A DNA stretch of 64,000 bases from Pedobacter sandarakinus (GTDB lineage Bacteria; Bacteroidota; Bacteroidia; Sphingobacteriales; Sphingobacteriaceae), in NCBI RefSeq assembly GCF_026240095.1, contig NZ_JAPIVG010000004.1, forward strand, positions 124,001-188,000, read 5' to 3'. Below, in pieces: positions 27,599-37,793 of the stretch; the stretch's first letter is position 1; each line of letters opens with the position of its first letter. Below the pieces are notes generated by a model. The model was given only the letters and a program-made list of their open reading frames with translations. It searched no databases and was not told the origin of the DNA. Made by a program: the position numbers and the translations under genes.

Positions 27599-27984
27599 TA
27601 TTTATCTTTAACAGCTGCGAAAAAAAGCATTACCCATCCTAAAACAAACAGTAAACCACCAATTGGCGTTACTGGTCCGATTAGATCTACAAAAGACAGG
27701 TGTAAAATACTTCTGGTTGCCAGTAGATAGAGCGACCCCGAAAACAACACAATGCCAAAAGTGAAACAAAAATATGCAATGTTTACCAACTTGTTTCTAT
27801 ATCGGGCGAAGGTTGATAAATACAACAATGCGAAAGTATGATAAAACTGGTAGTCTACACCTTTCTGCCAAATATCTAAGGATGAAGCATCTACAAGAGT
27901 TTTTAAGCTATGAGCACCGAACGCACCTAATAAAACAGCAATAAATCCAAAAAATGAAGCGGTTAATATTATTCGTTTATTCAT
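27598..27984 (-). CDS. DUF423 family small membrane protein
   Basis: A 128-residue protein with four predicted membrane segments and the DUF423 pattern (FGFIAVLLGAFGAHSLK, HTFALLYLSTF, LIGPVTPIGGLLFVLGWV). I chose ATG 27984 over an upstream TTG that adds six residues. It is upstream of priA with overlapping stop and start. Function of the family is unknown. Confidence 0.9.
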   Translation of the reverse strand: MNKRIILTASFFGFIAVLLGAFGAHSLKTLVDASSLDIWQKGVDYQFYHTFALLYLSTFARYRNKLVNIAYFCFTFGIVLFSGSLYLLATRSILHLSFVDLIGPVTPIGGLLFVLGWVMLFFAAVKDK

Positions 27985-28073
27985 AAATTTTGCTCGAAAC
28001 AATCGCTAAATTAATAAAATGACAAAGAACTTCTCACTAATCAATGTAATAAATTAAATTTGTTGCACAGCGA

Positions 28074-29642
28074 ATGAGAAAGATTATAATTTTAGTTAGC
28101 ACATTATTTATTGCAGTTGCCCTAATGGCATACCTGTATTTCTCAAAATTAGGTAATGATAACGATGCAAAAGATCTGGCCTTACAATCTGCAACCAATA
28201 ATGCTGCCCTACTTTTTTCGTTTAAAAACGACAAAGGCTTCTACGATATCATCAGCGGCCAAAATCTAATTCAGCAGGTAATTGGCAAAGAGAAGTCTGA
28301 CATGCTAAACCAGGTAAAGTCTCAATTTATTGACAATGGTGCATTTAACAGATTTATCCACGATCAGCAAGTTTACATCAGCATTTTACCTGATACCAAT
28401 AAGAAACTCAACTTTCTATTCACCGTGCAGATGAATGCCGACCAAGATATAAATCTGCTTAGCAGGCAGCAGGCTTTTCAGAAAAGCTTTATCAGCGTAG
28501 AAAAAAATGTCTATCGCAGCCAGGTTAACGACAGTTTAAGTCTTTATCTCGGCATTCAGGGTGAAGTTGTTACCATTTCCGCATCCCTAAAATTGGTTAA
28601 AGATGCAGCGGTTCGTCGTGTTGAAAACCCATTTACGGATTATATAAAAGCAGCTAACCAGGTAAACAAAAATATTCTAGCCAATATTTACATTAATTTT
28701 AACCAAGCGCCATTGCTCCTTAAGAATATCCTTTCGACAAAGCTAAGTGGTGAACTAGCCATCCTTAATCACCAAGATAGTTATGCTACTTTGAGCTATA
28801 ACTTTAGCAAAGAGAAAATTCTTTTTAACGGCAATACTGAAATCAAATCTCCTGATAATTACCTCAAGCTTTTTGAACAAACCTCGCCGCAAACCAGCGA
28901 TATACAAAATGTTTTACCAGCGAATACCGCCAACTATGTTATTTACGCATACGATACCTATTCTTCTTTCAGACAAAAATTATCCAACTGGCAGATAAAG
29001 ACCAAGGTAGATGTCAAAAGAGAGCAAGTAATAAAAAGCGTTAAAGTGCAATACCGAACAGATTTAGACCAGATATTTCCGCTTTACGCAAAAAATGAAT
29101 TTGCAACCTTCCAACTTAGTACAGGTGAAAAATTAGCTGCTATAAAATTAAATAATGGCGAAAAGGTGAAACAACTGCTGCTTGATGTAAGTGCAGACTA
29201 TAGCGAAGACATTAAAATATTTAAGTCATCAGATATCCTGTATAGCTACTTTGGCGAACCATTGCAAAAATTTAGTCGGCCTTTTTATACCATAACAGAT
29301 AATTATATCATTATGGCTAATAATGCTAGTACCGTTGCCTCATTTCTAAGGAGTTACAGGCAAAATCTCCTTCTGACCCGCCAGGCGGCATACCTAGATG
29401 CGTTAAATCAATTGGCTAATACAGCAAATGTTAGCTACTATGTTAATTTAAAAAATTCCAAAGGTATCCTCAAAGGCAACCTTTCACCATCCTATTTTAA
29501 GCAAGTTACCGACTCAGGTGGGTTAGCCAATTTTGATACCTTTTACTACCAGATGAGTGCAGATGGAAATAAGTTTTTAACCAACGTGCTTTTAAACAAA
29601 TATTTGCCGACCGAAATACCAGATTCGCTACGTAATCGTTAA
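28074..29642 (+). CDS. Membrane-anchored hypothetical protein (DUF3352-like)
   Basis: A 522-residue protein with an N-terminal membrane anchor (IIILVSTLFIAVALMAYLYF, residues 4-23) and a large extracytoplasmic domain. The pattern (ALLFSFKNDKGFYDIISGQ..., and LADIKxxNGEK-like repeats) resembles DUF3352-type proteins with duplicated beta-rich modules. Function is unknown. A TAAATTTG box at 28055-28062 could be the promoter, though no good -33 was found. It is followed after 27 bases by the DUF5723 gene, so the two are probably cotranscribed. Confidence 0.75.
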   Translation: MRKIIILVSTLFIAVALMAYLYFSKLGNDNDAKDLALQSATNNAALLFSFKNDKGFYDIISGQNLIQQVIGKEKSDMLNQVKSQFIDNGAFNRFIHDQQVYISILPDTNKKLNFLFTVQMNADQDINLLSRQQAFQKSFISVEKNVYRSQVNDSLSLYLGIQGEVVTISASLKLVKDAAVRRVENPFTDYIKAANQVNKNILANIYINFNQAPLLLKNILSTKLSGELAILNHQDSYATLSYNFSKEKILFNGNTEIKSPDNYLKLFEQTSPQTSDIQNVLPANTANYVIYAYDTYSSFRQKLSNWQIKTKVDVKREQVIKSVKVQYRTDLDQIFPLYAKNEFATFQLSTGEKLAAIKLNNGEKVKQLLLDVSADYSEDIKIFKSSDILYSYFGEPLQKFSRPFYTITDNYIIMANNASTVASFLRSYRQNLLLTRQAAYLDALNQLANTANVSYYVNLKNSKGILKGNLSPSYFKQVTDSGGLANFDTFYYQMSADGNKFLTNVLLNKYLPTEIPDSLRNR

Positions 29643-29669
29643 TAAACCACGAGCCACAAATTAAGATAC

Positions 29670-31076
29670 ATGAAGAAACTTTTATTTTTAATTCTGGCTT
29701 TAGCCAGCAACAGCGCAGTTAATGCTCAACAATATGCGCTTTTTGGTAGTAAAACGATGTTCGATGCGTTTGAAAATCCTTCCCAAAAATCATTCACATT
29801 AGATTCTTCCCGCAAATTTTCATCCAATTTCTTTCTTCCATACTTTGGTGTTACAGCCTTAAATAAAGGAACATCTAAGTTTACTTTGAGGAAATTAACA
29901 CAGGAAGGGGTTTGGGACACGAGGACGTTACCCTTAGGTACAGGAGAAATCAATCACTTCTATCAGAGCAGTAACATCTATCTTGCTACCTTTAGGTTAT
30001 TTAAATCTTACAAGTATCAGAAAGAAATGGGATTTGCATGGCAAGTAAGATCAGATGCCATAATCGACTACACAAACGAGACGCTTGCAATTTTTGATTC
30101 TTTCACCAGATTTAACTCAGGTCAACAATATACCAATGTCTTCAATACAAAAGGTTATGAGCAAACCTACCATCAGTTTAGTTTTACATACCGCGAAAAC
30201 TGGAATAAGCAACTGGCTTTCGGTGCTAAAGTTAGTTTGTTAAGCGGTGTCTTATATAACAAACTTAATGTTACCAACTCTTATTTATATGTAGATGAAG
30301 AGGCCGACGCGATGTTAGTTGGTTTGGCAGGCACGTATAACAGTAATTTCAACGAATTTAATGAGGTTGACAAAAATACGTTTTTCCCAACCTTCAAGAA
30401 TCCCGGAGCTTCAGTTAGTTTTGGAACCAACTACACAAGTAAAAAGGGACTGTTCTTGATGGCAAATGTTAAAGACCTTGGTTTTATTTGGTGGCGTAAT
30501 AATACCCAACAAACTACCGTTAACCAAGCTAAGGTTATCGGAAACCTCTCAACAAACCCTAATGTAGAACAGGAGATAACTGATATTTTTACTTTGGCGA
30601 AGCAAGATGGAAAATTTCTTGCGCCCACGAATGCTAAAATTGATGTTTACGCTTCTAAACGATTTGGCTTTTACAAACCTGCTTTAGCTGTGTCTAAAAA
30701 CCTATTTTACCGTGGTGGAGATGCTGTTTTTATCAATGAACTGATCGCCAATAATTTCTCTGGGAGTATCAATCCGGCATACAATTTCAACGATATTTTT
30801 ATGGTTGGGTTGCAGGCGAAATACCAAACGCCTAATTTCGAATTTTTTATGGGAACAGATAATGTGCTGGCAACAGGGTATCAGGCTATTGGAACATTGA
30901 AAAAAGACGCTACTTTTGGTGCCGGACCAAATGGAGGGTCGTTTTACATGGGCATAGGGATTAAATTTGGCGACATCGTTAATCACCCTCAGTTTAGTGA
31001 TGTAATGCCGGGCATTAATGATAATGAGGGCGGAAGTTTCTTCAAGAACCTATTTTCGGTATTCAGAAGACGATAA
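29670..31076 (+). CDS. DUF5723-family outer membrane protein
   Basis: A 468-residue protein with a signal peptide (LLFLILALASNSAVNAQQ) and alternating hydrophobic/aromatic strands throughout (SFTYRENWNKQLAFGAKVSLLSG, GSFYMGIGIKFGD), consistent with a beta-barrel. The pattern matches the DUF5723 family of Bacteroidota outer-membrane proteins. Role unknown. It ends one base before the stop of convergent tsaB. Confidence 0.82.
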   Translation: MKKLLFLILALASNSAVNAQQYALFGSKTMFDAFENPSQKSFTLDSSRKFSSNFFLPYFGVTALNKGTSKFTLRKLTQEGVWDTRTLPLGTGEINHFYQSSNIYLATFRLFKSYKYQKEMGFAWQVRSDAIIDYTNETLAIFDSFTRFNSGQQYTNVFNTKGYEQTYHQFSFTYRENWNKQLAFGAKVSLLSGVLYNKLNVTNSYLYVDEEADAMLVGLAGTYNSNFNEFNEVDKNTFFPTFKNPGASVSFGTNYTSKKGLFLMANVKDLGFIWWRNNTQQTTVNQAKVIGNLSTNPNVEQEITDIFTLAKQDGKFLAPTNAKIDVYASKRFGFYKPALAVSKNLFYRGGDAVFINELIANNFSGSINPAYNFNDIFMVGLQAKYQTPNFEFFMGTDNVLATGYQAIGTLKKDATFGAGPNGGSFYMGIGIKFGDIVNHPQFSDVMPGINDNEGGSFFKNLFSVFRRR

Positions 31077-31077
31077 T

Positions 31078-31764
31078 CTAAACTTTCTTCTTGGATTGGG
31101 TAATTACAAAATCCTTCAGGTAAAAGGGCTCGAAATACGCCACGTCTTCAAATTTGCCGGATGTAAATGCTTTAGCGGCTAAAGTTGACATGTATGCCGC
31201 TGAATTATAATTTAAACCTAGAAATGTTGTATTGCTATCTCCAATGGTGGTAGCACATTTCAATGCCCCATCACCAATAAATGTAATATGGTTTGCTGCA
31301 AGGAGACTTTGGAAACTCTCCTCATCAATTATTTTAGCAGCTGTTGATTCTAATACCTCCAGGTTGTGATTAAATAAAGCTGTATATACCTCCATCCTTC
31401 GTGCATCAATCATCGGGCAAATTAAACCGCTATACCCTGGGTTCTGCTCAATAAATCCTGCAGCCATCATTTCCAATGTTTCTATGGCAAGAAGCGGTTT
31501 TCCTAACGCATAACACAAACCCTTAGCGCTAGAAACACCAATACGCAGACCCGTGTAAGAACCAGGTCCTTTACTCACGGCAATCGCATCTAAATCAGGA
31601 TAAGTTAAACCGGCAGACTTCATCACCTCATCAATAAAAAGTGTAAGGTTACTCGCATGCAAATTTTGCCCGCTTTCCTCTTTTAGCGAAATAGTTTCAC
31701 CATCGACAGCGAGTGCAACTGAACAAACTTGCGTAGCCGTTTCTATTTGGAGTATCTTAGTCAT
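31078..31764 (-). CDS. tsaB: tRNA threonylcarbamoyladenosine biosynthesis protein TsaB
   Basis: A 228-residue protein of the ASKHA fold that partners TsaD in t6A37 modification of tRNA. It begins MTKILQIETATQVCSVALA and has the signature SKGPGSYTGLRIGVSSAKGL at about residues 67-86. I use ATG 31764; an upstream in-frame codon would add 34 unrelated residues that run into yidD. The tsaD, tsaC and tsaE partners are not in this window. Confidence 0.93.
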   Translation of the reverse strand: MTKILQIETATQVCSVALAVDGETISLKEESGQNLHASNLTLFIDEVMKSAGLTYPDLDAIAVSKGPGSYTGLRIGVSSAKGLCYALGKPLLAIETLEMMAAGFIEQNPGYSGLICPMIDARRMEVYTALFNHNLEVLESTAAKIIDEESFQSLLAANHITFIGDGALKCATTIGDSNTTFLGLNYNSAAYMSTLAAKAFTSGKFEDVAYFEPFYLKDFVITQSKKKV

Positions 31765-31816
31765 ACTGCAAAGATAAAAAAGGTAACAGCTTTTTAGAAA
31801 AGGTAAGGTGATATTA

Positions 31817-32047
31817 TCATGGTACTGGGTCGTGTCCATGCTTACCCCAAGGGTGGCAACGCCCAATGCGTTTCAGTGCCAGCCAACCGCCTTTAAATGG
31901 ACCATGTTTGCGGATGGCCTCGATACCATACTGTGAGCAAGTGGGTGTAAACCTACAATTCGCACCTAACATTGGTGAAATTGCATACTGGTAAATCCTG
32001 ATTAACACCAGGAAAAACCACGAAAACAATTTATTTACCAGCCCCAT
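31817..32047 (-). CDS. yidD: Membrane protein insertion efficiency factor YidD
   Basis: A 76-residue YidD. It has an amphipathic N-terminus ([17 protein letters not shown]) and the invariant motif [19 protein letters not shown], then [17 protein letters not shown]. It assists YidC-dependent membrane insertion. It overlaps the end of rnpA by 17 bases, in the classic rpmH-rnpA-yidD order. Confidence 0.95.
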   Translation of the reverse strand: MGLVNKLFSWFFLVLIRIYQYAISPMLGANCRFTPTCSQYGIEAIRKHGPFKGGWLALKRIGRCHPWGKHGHDPVP

Positions 32048-32429
32048 TGGTTAAAACTAAATTCAAAAACCGTTTAAAAGCCTGCGTAAGTTTCTTTTCG
32101 ATAAAAGCAAACTCATATTTCTCTTTTCCAACGTATTGAATGGAAAAAAGCAACGCACCCTTTTCGGTAGGGATTTTTTTATAAAAGTGGTCTTGTTTAT
32201 TTAAACGATAAGCCTCGCGGATGCGACGCTTGAGAAGATTGCGATCTACCGCTCGCTTATATCTTTTCTTTGGTACATTAATAACTACTTGTGCAGGTAC
32301 AACTAAAGGTTCATCTACAAATAAGTAAGAAATCCGAAAAGGATATAATAAAAAAGAAGAACCGTTTTTAAACAGCAGATCTAAATATTTTCTGCTGCAT
32401 AACCGTTCTTCTTTTTGAAATGTATACAT
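32031..32429 (-). CDS. rnpA: Ribonuclease P protein component
   Basis: A 132-residue basic protein cofactor of RNase P, which trims the 5' end of tRNAs. It begins [18 protein letters not shown] and carries the RNR-type motif [22 protein letters not shown] (residue range about 70-91), which binds the RNA. It overlaps yidD and lies 65 bases downstream of rpmH. Confidence 0.95.
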   Translation of the reverse strand: MYTFQKEERLCSRKYLDLLFKNGSSFLLYPFRISYLFVDEPLVVPAQVVINVPKKRYKRAVDRNLLKRRIREAYRLNKQDHFYKKIPTEKGALLFSIQYVGKEKYEFAFIEKKLTQAFKRFLNLVLTNGAGK

Positions 32430-32494
32430 ATATTTTTGATTGATGATTGCAGATTTCGATCTGCCAATTCCGAAGCCGGAAAAGCAATCAAAAA

Positions 32495-32653
32495 TTATGC
32501 TTTATGCTTGCGTTCGTCAGAAACTGTTAATCTTTTTCTTCCTTTAGCACGACGTGATGCTAATACTCGTCTGCCGTTAGCTGTTGCCATTCTTTCGCGG
32601 AAGCCGTGTTTGTTTCTTCTCTTTCTTTGCGAAGGTTGGTATGTTCTTTTCAT
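32495..32653 (-). CDS. rpmH: 50S ribosomal protein L34
   Basis: A 52-residue basic protein. It starts [18 protein letters not shown], continues [25 protein letters not shown] and ends KHKA, matching L34 throughout, with a short C-terminal extension. It is too short for the usual length cut-off but is unmistakable and heads the rpmH-rnpA-yidD cluster. A strong promoter lies 40 bases upstream. Confidence 0.98.
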   Translation of the reverse strand: MKRTYQPSQRKRRNKHGFRERMATANGRRVLASRRAKGRKRLTVSDERKHKA

Positions 32654-32692
32654 GACTGTATATTATCTTATTAATTTTAAAATTAAGAGGTG

Positions 32693-32723
32693 CAAATATA
32701 AAGCGATTTCTCTACAAATGCAA
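32693..32723 (-). promoter_or_regulatory. Promoter of rpmH-rnpA-yidD
   Basis: On the minus strand TTG (32723-32721) and TATATTTG (32700-32693) are separated by 20 bases, a good match to the Bacteroidetes -33/-7 consensus. The same TATATTTG word drives both tRNA cassettes in the window. Confidence 0.8.
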
Positions 32724-32839
32724 GTCTGTTTAATTATTATTTTTATTTGAAAAGCAAATGTAGTAATTCTTATTTAAATGCAGCCCCGCCCCCACTTCTG
32801 CCCCGAAGAAAAATCGGGGGCATCTCGTTAAGGTCGGGT

Positions 32840-33694
32840 TTATTCACCAAGTTTAGTGCCACTTACCCGCTCAATAAATGCCAAAATCGTAGGGTATAAG
32901 TCGTTGGCACCAAAAATCATCTGGGTTATCATTGGTACGTGGCTCTTGCCTTTAATTTCATGTAAGGCTACATCAACCCCATTGGCTTTTAACTTTTCGT
33001 AAAACCGAGGGGTTTGTATTTTTATTGCGCCATAGGTTTTACTCCCGTAGAATAGCAGGTGAGCATTTTTAACATTGTTAACGTAAGCAAGTGGCGATGC
33101 CAGTTTCCAAACATTTGGCTGATCAGTAAAAGTTCTCAGAAAATCAAAATAATAATCATCTTTCTCTGCTTCAGTTAAATACTCATGAATATCTAATCCA
33201 AAAGGATCATTCAAAATCAATCCTTTAATGGGATTTTTAATGCCTGCATGTTTAAAATACTGTGGATCGGCATTAATCAACTCGCCTAAATGTGCTCCGG
33301 CAGAATGGCCCATTACAAAAATTTTTTCTCCACTCCCTTGGTAGCTAGCTATGTTTTCTTTAACCCACTTTACAGCCAATGCGCAATCATCTGCCATTTT
33401 TTCGTAACCAGCATTTGGCGCCAATGGGTAGTTAATAATTACCGTTACTACACCTTTACGGGCAAAGTTTCTACCCAACCACCAGTAAGTTTCTTTCTTT
33501 CCACTACTCCAAGAGCCGCCATGAATAAAAACAATAACAGGTTTATCGTTTACGCCATCATCTTTGTAAAAAACATTCAGGGTATTTTTCTCTTCTTTAT
33601 TATCGACATAACTAATGTTCTTTGCCTTTTTTACTTGCGCACTTGCGAGGATGGTTTGGAACAAAAGCATGATTAATACTAATTTTTTATACAT
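32840..33694 (-). CDS. Secreted alpha/beta hydrolase (esterase/lipase-like)
   Basis: A 284-residue protein with signal peptide (LVLIMLLFQTILASAQ) and the hormone-sensitive-lipase-like pattern: oxyanion motif FIHGGSWSSGKK, nucleophile elbow FVMGHSAGAHLG (Ser in GHSAG) and the late histidine in IKGKSHVPM. I chose ATG 33694; an in-frame TTG 27 bases upstream is less likely. It probably hydrolyses an ester in the periplasm. Confidence 0.88.
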   Translation of the reverse strand: MYKKLVLIMLLFQTILASAQVKKAKNISYVDNKEEKNTLNVFYKDDGVNDKPVIVFIHGGSWSSGKKETYWWLGRNFARKGVVTVIINYPLAPNAGYEKMADDCALAVKWVKENIASYQGSGEKIFVMGHSAGAHLGELINADPQYFKHAGIKNPIKGLILNDPFGLDIHEYLTEAEKDDYYFDFLRTFTDQPNVWKLASPLAYVNNVKNAHLLFYGSKTYGAIKIQTPRFYEKLKANGVDVALHEIKGKSHVPMITQMIFGANDLYPTILAFIERVSGTKLGE

Positions 33695-33858
33695 AAAGAA
33701 TTTTCTTCTTAAGCGTAACAAACGTAATATTTATAATGGCGGATTTAATTTGTGTAAGCTCATATGTTTAGATTACATTAACAGTACATTGTTCTACTAA
33801 TACAGCTAAGGCATTATAAATACACTCGGCTAGAATAAACAACCGTTCCCGCTAATAA

Positions 33859-34677
33859 CTATGCTTTAATTAACGGGTTTTTCTCCTTGGCAAACAAATC
33901 AAAAACTTTCTTATCTACAAATGAAGGAAACAATTTGTTCATCCAAACGGCAAGTTTCCCCTGTCCGGTCATAATCAATGTACGTTTACGTTTCTCAATA
34001 CCCTCAGCAATAATGGCAGCCACCTCTTCTGATGTCATCATCTTACCTTCATCCATACTTGTTTCCCCATGTGCAGCCCCATCTTTAGAAAGGGCAGTTA
34101 CTCTAATGTTCGATGCAGTAAAGCCAGGGCATGCCACCATCACATTCACACCTGTATGCAATAATTCGGTACGCAACGACTCCATAAAACCATTCATGGC
34201 GAATTTAGATGCCGAATAACCTGTTCTGCCGGGTAAGCCCCGGTAACCGGCAATAGATGAAATTCCGACTACAGTACCTTTTGTTTTTAAAATCTCTGGC
34301 AGGGCGTATTTAGTACAATAAACAGTTCCCCAAAAATTAACATCCATTAAATTTTTCAGCACTGATAAGTCGAGATCACTGAACAACGCCCTCATAGAAA
34401 GTCCGGCATTGTTCACCAAAACATCAATTTTGCCAAAAGACACTAAGGTTTGTTTAATAATAAGCTCACAATCATTTTCCTTACTTACGTCAGCTTGCAC
34501 TGCCACCGCTCTTATACCATAGGATTGTTCTAAATCTGCTGTAATTTGGCAAAGCGTAACATATTGCCTGGCCGCCAGTACTAGATTAGCACCGCGTTTG
34601 GCAAATTCCATAGCACAGGCTTTGCCAATGCCGCTTGATGCGCCGGTGATGATGACGACTTTATCTTTAAGATTCAT
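33859..34677 (-). CDS. Short-chain dehydrogenase/reductase (SDR)
   Basis: A 272-residue classical SDR. The NAD(P)-binding motif is VIITGASSGIGKACA (about residues 8-22), the NNAG motif is VNNAGLS, and the Tyr-x-x-x-Lys catalytic pair lies in GRTGYSASKFAMNG, preceded by the Ser in GISSIAGYRG. The C-terminal extension of about 40 residues (LAVWMNKLFPSFVDKKVFDLFAKEKN) is hydrophobic and resembles SDRs that act on lipids. The substrate is unknown. Confidence 0.9.
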   Translation of the reverse strand: MNLKDKVVIITGASSGIGKACAMEFAKRGANLVLAARQYVTLCQITADLEQSYGIRAVAVQADVSKENDCELIIKQTLVSFGKIDVLVNNAGLSMRALFSDLDLSVLKNLMDVNFWGTVYCTKYALPEILKTKGTVVGISSIAGYRGLPGRTGYSASKFAMNGFMESLRTELLHTGVNVMVACPGFTASNIRVTALSKDGAAHGETSMDEGKMMTSEEVAAIIAEGIEKRKRTLIMTGQGKLAVWMNKLFPSFVDKKVFDLFAKEKNPLIKA

Positions 34678-34707
34678 TTTTTAAGTAAAATGTGTTGTAA
34701 AAATTAG

Positions 34708-35445
34708 TTATGGCTGATGATTTTTGAAATATTCTGTTGCAGCCCCAACCAGATCGGTATTAATAATATCTACACCTAATTGCTTTAACAACAGCCAACA
34801 GGCTGCATTATCTGGGGCACCCCAAAAACGAAAGGGTTTTCCCAATGCATGGGCATCATCAACCAAAGTTTTAAGTTTGGTTTTATCTGCGTCAGATATT
34901 TCCCCTTCGCCTTTCCATTTAGAATATTTAGCAAAGTTATCGCTAATCATCGAAATCTTTTTTAAATCCTTTGCATTGTAATTTACATGAGGTAAGCCAT
35001 CAAAATATAAGTTATCCCAATAAAAGTTGGAATCTGGCCGATGGCCGGTAATTACAATATCTACAGTCTGCCCATTACTGCCCACATATTTCTTGTATTT
35101 AAGTAAGGTGTTTAAAAGGACTTCCTTACTTTCGTCCCAACCATCTTTAATATCAATTAGTAAGGAAAATTTGTAGTAGCTTTTGGTTTTAGAAAATGTT
35201 GATAGGGGCTTGAGATATAGGCGCTCTAGTGTTCTTCCCGCTTTAATTTCGTTCCTGCTATGGGCAACCATAAGCGAATCGCCCTGTAAGAATACATCCG
35301 CTTCGATAGAAAAAGCATGGTGAGCAATAGCATCATAAAATGGTTCTTTGTGGCTGTAATCATTGTGGGAGTGAATTTTAATTTGAGCATGCACAGCAAA
35401 CCCAAAGCATACTAAAACAAATAAAGCCAGGTATTTTTTCATCAT
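34708..35445 (-). CDS. Secreted PI-PLC/GDPD-like phosphodiesterase
   Basis: A 245-residue protein with a signal peptide (YLALFVLVCFGFAVHAQ). The core (IHSHNDYSHKEPFYDAIAHHAFSIEADVFLQGDSLMVAHS) has the His-Asn-Asp and Glu-x-Asp pattern of glycerophosphodiester phosphodiesterase-like barrels related to AIM6. It may cleave phosphodiesters outside the cytoplasm. The ATG directly follows the recR gene, with no gap, so the two are probably cotranscribed. Confidence 0.72.
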   Translation of the reverse strand: MMKKYLALFVLVCFGFAVHAQIKIHSHNDYSHKEPFYDAIAHHAFSIEADVFLQGDSLMVAHSRNEIKAGRTLERLYLKPLSTFSKTKSYYKFSLLIDIKDGWDESKEVLLNTLLKYKKYVGSNGQTVDIVITGHRPDSNFYWDNLYFDGLPHVNYNAKDLKKISMISDNFAKYSKWKGEGEISDADKTKLKTLVDDAHALGKPFRFWGAPDNAACWLLLKQLGVDIINTDLVGAATEYFKNHQP

Positions 35446-36063
35446 CTATTTCATCATTGCGTTTTCGTAAGGTACGCGAGTAACAATCGATCGGCCAAGT
35501 GTAATTTCATCAGTGTATTCCAATTCACCACCAAAAGCGATTCCACGAGCAATGGTGGTAATGGGTACGTTATATTCTTTTAATCTCTTATATAGATAAA
35601 ATAGCGTTGTATCACCCTCCATGTTCGGGCTTAATGCCAGAATAATTTCTTTGGTCTCTCCACCAGACACCCTGCCAACTAGTCCATCAATATGCAAATC
35701 AGACGGACCAATGCCGTCCATTGGAGAAATAAGCCCACCGAGTACATGATAAACGCCGAAATACTGGCCTGTATTCTCAATAGCCATTACATCACGGGTA
35801 TCTTCAACCACACAGATCGTTTCTCTATCCCGCTTATGGGAAGTGCAAATCTCACAAATGGGATAATCAGATATATTATAGCAAATGCTACAATTTTTAA
35901 TCTGCGTTTTAAGTTTAATTAATGTGTTTCCAAACTGATTAACTTCTTCCTGCTCCTTATTTAGTAAATGTAACACCAACCTAAGGGCAGTCTTTTGCCC
36001 AATACCTGGTAACTTAGAGAATTCGTTTACTGCATCTTCAAGCAGTTTGGATGAAAAATTCAT
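35446..36063 (-). CDS. recR: Recombination protein RecR
   Basis: A 205-residue DNA repair protein. It has a helix-hairpin-helix ([17 protein letters not shown]), a four-cysteine zinc finger ([16 protein letters not shown]) and a Toprim-like domain ([18 protein letters not shown]), then [11 protein letters not shown]. It loads RecA with RecO and RecF. I use ATG 36063, as an upstream TTG adds two residues only. A CAAAAATA word at 36067-36074 could be the minus-strand -7 box. Confidence 0.95.
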   Translation of the reverse strand: MNFSSKLLEDAVNEFSKLPGIGQKTALRLVLHLLNKEQEEVNQFGNTLIKLKTQIKNCSICYNISDYPICEICTSHKRDRETICVVEDTRDVMAIENTGQYFGVYHVLGGLISPMDGIGPSDLHIDGLVGRVSGGETKEIILALSPNMEGDTTLFYLYKRLKEYNVPITTIARGIAFGGELEYTDEITLGRSIVTRVPYENAMMK

Positions 36064-36217
36064 GTACAAAAATATACTAAAAGTTTGATAGGAAAAATTG
36101 TTTAACAGTTATGTTTAAAATTGCCTGACGCATTATTTTGCATTGTAATTGAAAATTGCCATGTTTATGTCTTAGCTTATTTGTTTTTCATGAAATATTT
36201 AGCAACACCATAAACCC

Positions 36218-36247
36218 TTGACATTTATTTGTATTTTCTTACATTTA
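36218..36247 (+). promoter_or_regulatory. Promoter of the solute symporter gene
   Basis: TTG at 36218-36220 and TACATTTA at 36240-36247 are 19 bases apart. The -7 box differs from TAnnTTTG only in the last base. Confidence 0.55.
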
Positions 36248-36265
36248 GCAGCTTAAATTTTAATT

Positions 36266-37774
36266 ATGTCGCCAACAATTTTATTATGTTTTCTTATCGG
36301 TTACTTTTTAGTGCTGATTATTATTTCTATTGTTACCTCGAAAGAATCGTCAGATAACAACACTTTTTTTGTTGCAAATAAGAATTCGAAGTGGTACTTG
36401 GTAGCTTTTGGCATGATAGGTACCGCACTTTCCGGTGTCACTTTTATATCAGTTCCCGGCGAGGTTGGCGCACCCGCAGGTAACCAATTTCAATATTTTC
36501 AATTTGTTTTAGGAAATGCTGTGGGCTTTATCATAATTGCTACCGTGCTATTGCCACTATACTATCGAATGAATTTAACTTCCATTTATAGTTATATTGA
36601 GCAAAGACTTGGGCACTATAGCTACAAAACTGCTGCATCGATCTTTTTGCTCAGCAGAACACTTGGCTCGGCCACCAGGTTATACCTTGTTGTTATCGTG
36701 CTGCAACGGTTTATATTTGATACCTATCATATCCCGTTTTGGTTAACGGTTTTAATATCACTGGGATTAATCTGGTCTTACACGTTTAAAGGCGGATTAA
36801 AAACGATTATCATCACCGATACTTTGCAGACATTTTTCCTCGTATTATCGGTATTTCTAACGATTTATTTTATCTGCAACAAGTTAGACTTTAATATTGC
36901 ACAGGCTTTTGAAACGATAAAAGATAGCACCTATTCAAAAATATTTTTTCTTGATGATTTTTCCATCAACAAGTTCCATTTTAGCAAACAATTTATTGGG
37001 GGAATTTTTGTAACCATCGCAATGACAGGTTTAGATCAGGATTTGATGCAGAAAAACCTAAGCATGAGTACAATTAAAGAAGCTAAGAAAAACATGTTCA
37101 CTTTTACTGGAGTTTTTGTTGTGCTTAATGTTTTTTTTCTAAGTGTTGGCGCCTTGCTGTACATTTTCGCTGCTCAAAAAGGAATTGATATCCCTTTGGA
37201 TCATCTTACCGGAAAACCAAGAACTGATTTACTGTTTCCTGAAATTGCGCTAAATAACCTTGGTGCTGTTCCTGCTATTATATTTATGCTGGGCTTAACC
37301 GCTGCCACCTTTGCAACCACAGATTCTGCCCTAACTGCATTAACCACTTCTTTTTGTGTAGATTTTTTAGGTATGGCAAAAGCAGAGAATGCAAACGCTA
37401 AAGACGCAGTAAAGAAACGCCATACCGTTCATATCGCGTTTTCAATATTAATCTTTTTGGTAATTCTGGTGATTAATGCTTTAAACAGTGCCTCAGTAGT
37501 GAGTTTAATTTTCACCATTGCATCTTATACATACGGGCCGTTATTAGGGCTTTACAGTTTTGGATTATTTGTAAAAAAACGTGGCCTACACGATAAATTA
37601 GTACCTATCGTTTGCATTTTATCACCTTTTTTATGTTACTTGCTTGCAACGAATTCTGCTAGCTTACTTGGCGGATACGTTTTTAGTGTCGAGCTCATTT
37701 TAGTTAATGGCTTAATCACCTTTTTGGGTTTGCTTTTAATCAGCAAAAAGACCGATGCGCAAACCAGATTTTAA
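36266..37774 (+). CDS. Sodium:solute symporter family protein
   Basis: A 502-residue inner-membrane protein with about 13 predicted transmembrane segments, of the SSS family. It opens with TILLCFLIGYFLVLIIIS and has SGVTFISVPGEVGAPAGNQF, GGLKTIIITDTLQTFFL and TLGSATRLYLVVIVL, all typical of Na+-coupled symporters. The substrate could be a sugar, sialic acid, choline or similar, and cannot be named. It is followed after 19 bases by a LOG-family gene. Confidence 0.9.
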   Translation: MSPTILLCFLIGYFLVLIIISIVTSKESSDNNTFFVANKNSKWYLVAFGMIGTALSGVTFISVPGEVGAPAGNQFQYFQFVLGNAVGFIIIATVLLPLYYRMNLTSIYSYIEQRLGHYSYKTAASIFLLSRTLGSATRLYLVVIVLQRFIFDTYHIPFWLTVLISLGLIWSYTFKGGLKTIIITDTLQTFFLVLSVFLTIYFICNKLDFNIAQAFETIKDSTYSKIFFLDDFSINKFHFSKQFIGGIFVTIAMTGLDQDLMQKNLSMSTIKEAKKNMFTFTGVFVVLNVFFLSVGALLYIFAAQKGIDIPLDHLTGKPRTDLLFPEIALNNLGAVPAIIFMLGLTAATFATTDSALTALTTSFCVDFLGMAKAENANAKDAVKKRHTVHIAFSILIFLVILVINALNSASVVSLIFTIASYTYGPLLGLYSFGLFVKKRGLHDKLVPIVCILSPFLCYLLATNSASLLGGYVFSVELILVNGLITFLGLLLISKKTDAQTRF

Positions 37775-37793
37775 ATAATAGAATACAGAATAT

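Noticed and set aside
32800..32821. GC-rich inverted repeat GCCCCGA/TCGGGGGC as a terminator
   Set aside because: No T-run follows on either strand, so I leave it as an uninterpreted hairpin.
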